Shown in pieces: positions 23,447-23,909 of a DNA stretch of 23,909 nucleotides; within the stretch, counting starts at the first letter, position 1; each line of letters opens with the position of its first letter. This DNA is from Suilimivivens sp963638365. GTDB lineage: Bacteria > Bacillota > Clostridia > Lachnospirales > Lachnospiraceae. Under the pieces are notes generated by a model. That model was not told the origin of the DNA. It searched no databases and worked only from the letters and a program-made list of their open reading frames with translations. The position numbers and the translations under genes were made by a program. The stretch is from contig CAVHRK010000029.1 of assembly GCA_963638365.1 (NCBI GenBank), positions 1 to 23,909 on the forward strand, written 5' to 3'.

Positions 23447-23869
23447 TTATACATCTATATCAATCCATCTTTTCATACCAGATGCACCCAATGAAAATCC
23501 AAGTTTTTCATAAAATGGTTCTTTTCCTTTTACAGCTGTTAAACCAACTTCTACTCCTGTGCCAGGCATTGACGCACTCTTAATATGGTCTATCAGTCTA
23601 TTTACTATCTTTCTTCCAATTCCTTTACCTTGGTACTCTGGATGAACAATAATTTCTTGTAAATACCAATACATAGCACCATCTCCAACAAGCCTTCCCA
23701 TTCCAATAACTTTCCCTTCATATATCGCCGAAACATTAAATAAGCCATTTTCTAAGGCTCTTTCTACTTGTTTTAATGGTCTATCCATAAATCCAGTTGC
23801 TACTTTTAACCTAATAAATTCTTCTGCTGTTAATGTATTGTCTACCAATTCAATCTGTAATTCTTCCAT
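23447..23869 (-). CDS. GNAT family N-acetyltransferase
   Basis: Transfers an acetyl group from acetyl-CoA to an unknown amine. The 140-residue protein is a minimal GNAT fold: an N-terminal strand and helices, then IGMGRLVGDGAMYWYLQEIIVHPEYQGKGIGRKIVNRLIDHI. In that stretch QGKGIGRKI is the acetyl-CoA pyrophosphate loop (motif A). The C-terminal FYEKLGFSLGASGMKRWI carries the common FYxKxGF motif. A frame-opening codon at 23896 would add nine residues. AGAGG 6-7 nt before the ATG at 23869 supports the shorter form. It heads the AT-rich accessory patch. Confidence 0.9.
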   Translation of the reverse strand: MEELQIELVDNTLTAEEFIRLKVATGFMDRPLKQVERALENGLFNVSAIYEGKVIGMGRLVGDGAMYWYLQEIIVHPEYQGKGIGRKIVNRLIDHIKSASMPGTGVEVGLTAVKGKEPFYEKLGFSLGASGMKRWIDIDV

Positions 23870-23909
23870 ACAATACCTCTCATTGCTTTTGTTCAACTTA
23901 TTAGCGTAT

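Overview
This window looks like a chromosomal segment of a Gram-positive anaerobe of the class Clostridia, most likely Lachnospiraceae. This is inferred from three things: the order hup - S4 protein - yabP - yabQ - divIC - spoIIE - tilS - hpt - ftsH, which is the Firmicute sporulation/division neighbourhood; a CotS-family gene and a short prolyl-tRNA synthetase; and an extracytoplasmic protein with a Val-Ser-Gly-Asn repeat tail. Every gene I can support is on the minus strand, so transcription runs from high to low coordinates. Nearly all plus-strand reading frames are antisense shadows.

Layout in transcription order. (1) 23.9-22.6 kb is an AT-rich accessory patch: a GNAT acetyltransferase, a broken second GNAT gene and a DUF402 protein. 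(2) 22.6-19.1 kb holds an RluA-type pseudouridine synthase, an AI-2E/YtvI-type membrane protein and an overlapping O-antigen-ligase-like membrane protein. (3) 19.0-13.6 kb holds proS, cca, a CotS-like kinase-fold protein and a PEGA-domain lipoprotein. (4) 13.6-12.1 kb is a MATE exporter with its own strong promoter and a leader hairpin. (5) 11.96-9.86 kb is the HU gene with promoter and terminator, then rqcP, yabP, yabQ and divIC, ending at a terminator. (6) 9.8-4.37 kb is a spoIIE-like phosphatase gene with its own promoter, then tilS, hpt and ftsH, closed by a bidirectional terminator. (7) 4.3-0.18 kb holds a methyl-accepting chemotaxis protein and a GH13 alpha-glucan hydrolase, each with a candidate promoter. 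(8) The left edge carries the 5' half of a tRNA-Tyr.

The most interesting theme is erosion or remodelling of sporulation genes inside an otherwise conserved neighbourhood. YabQ's conserved N-terminus is split from its body by a single-base frame change at a run of seven T. SpoIIE is only 407 residues long and lacks the whole multi-pass membrane domain. It nevertheless keeps all the PP2C metal ligands I can recognise, a good ribosome binding site and a promoter with the unusual 21-bp spacing seen in Spo0A-activated spo promoters. A second theme is several families of short intergenic repeats and hairpins: repeats that follow terminators, a dispersed 27-bp palindrome, and small GAA-loop hairpins before proS. 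I found no CRISPR array, insertion sequence, prophage or defence system, and nothing that amounts to a clearly new multi-gene system.
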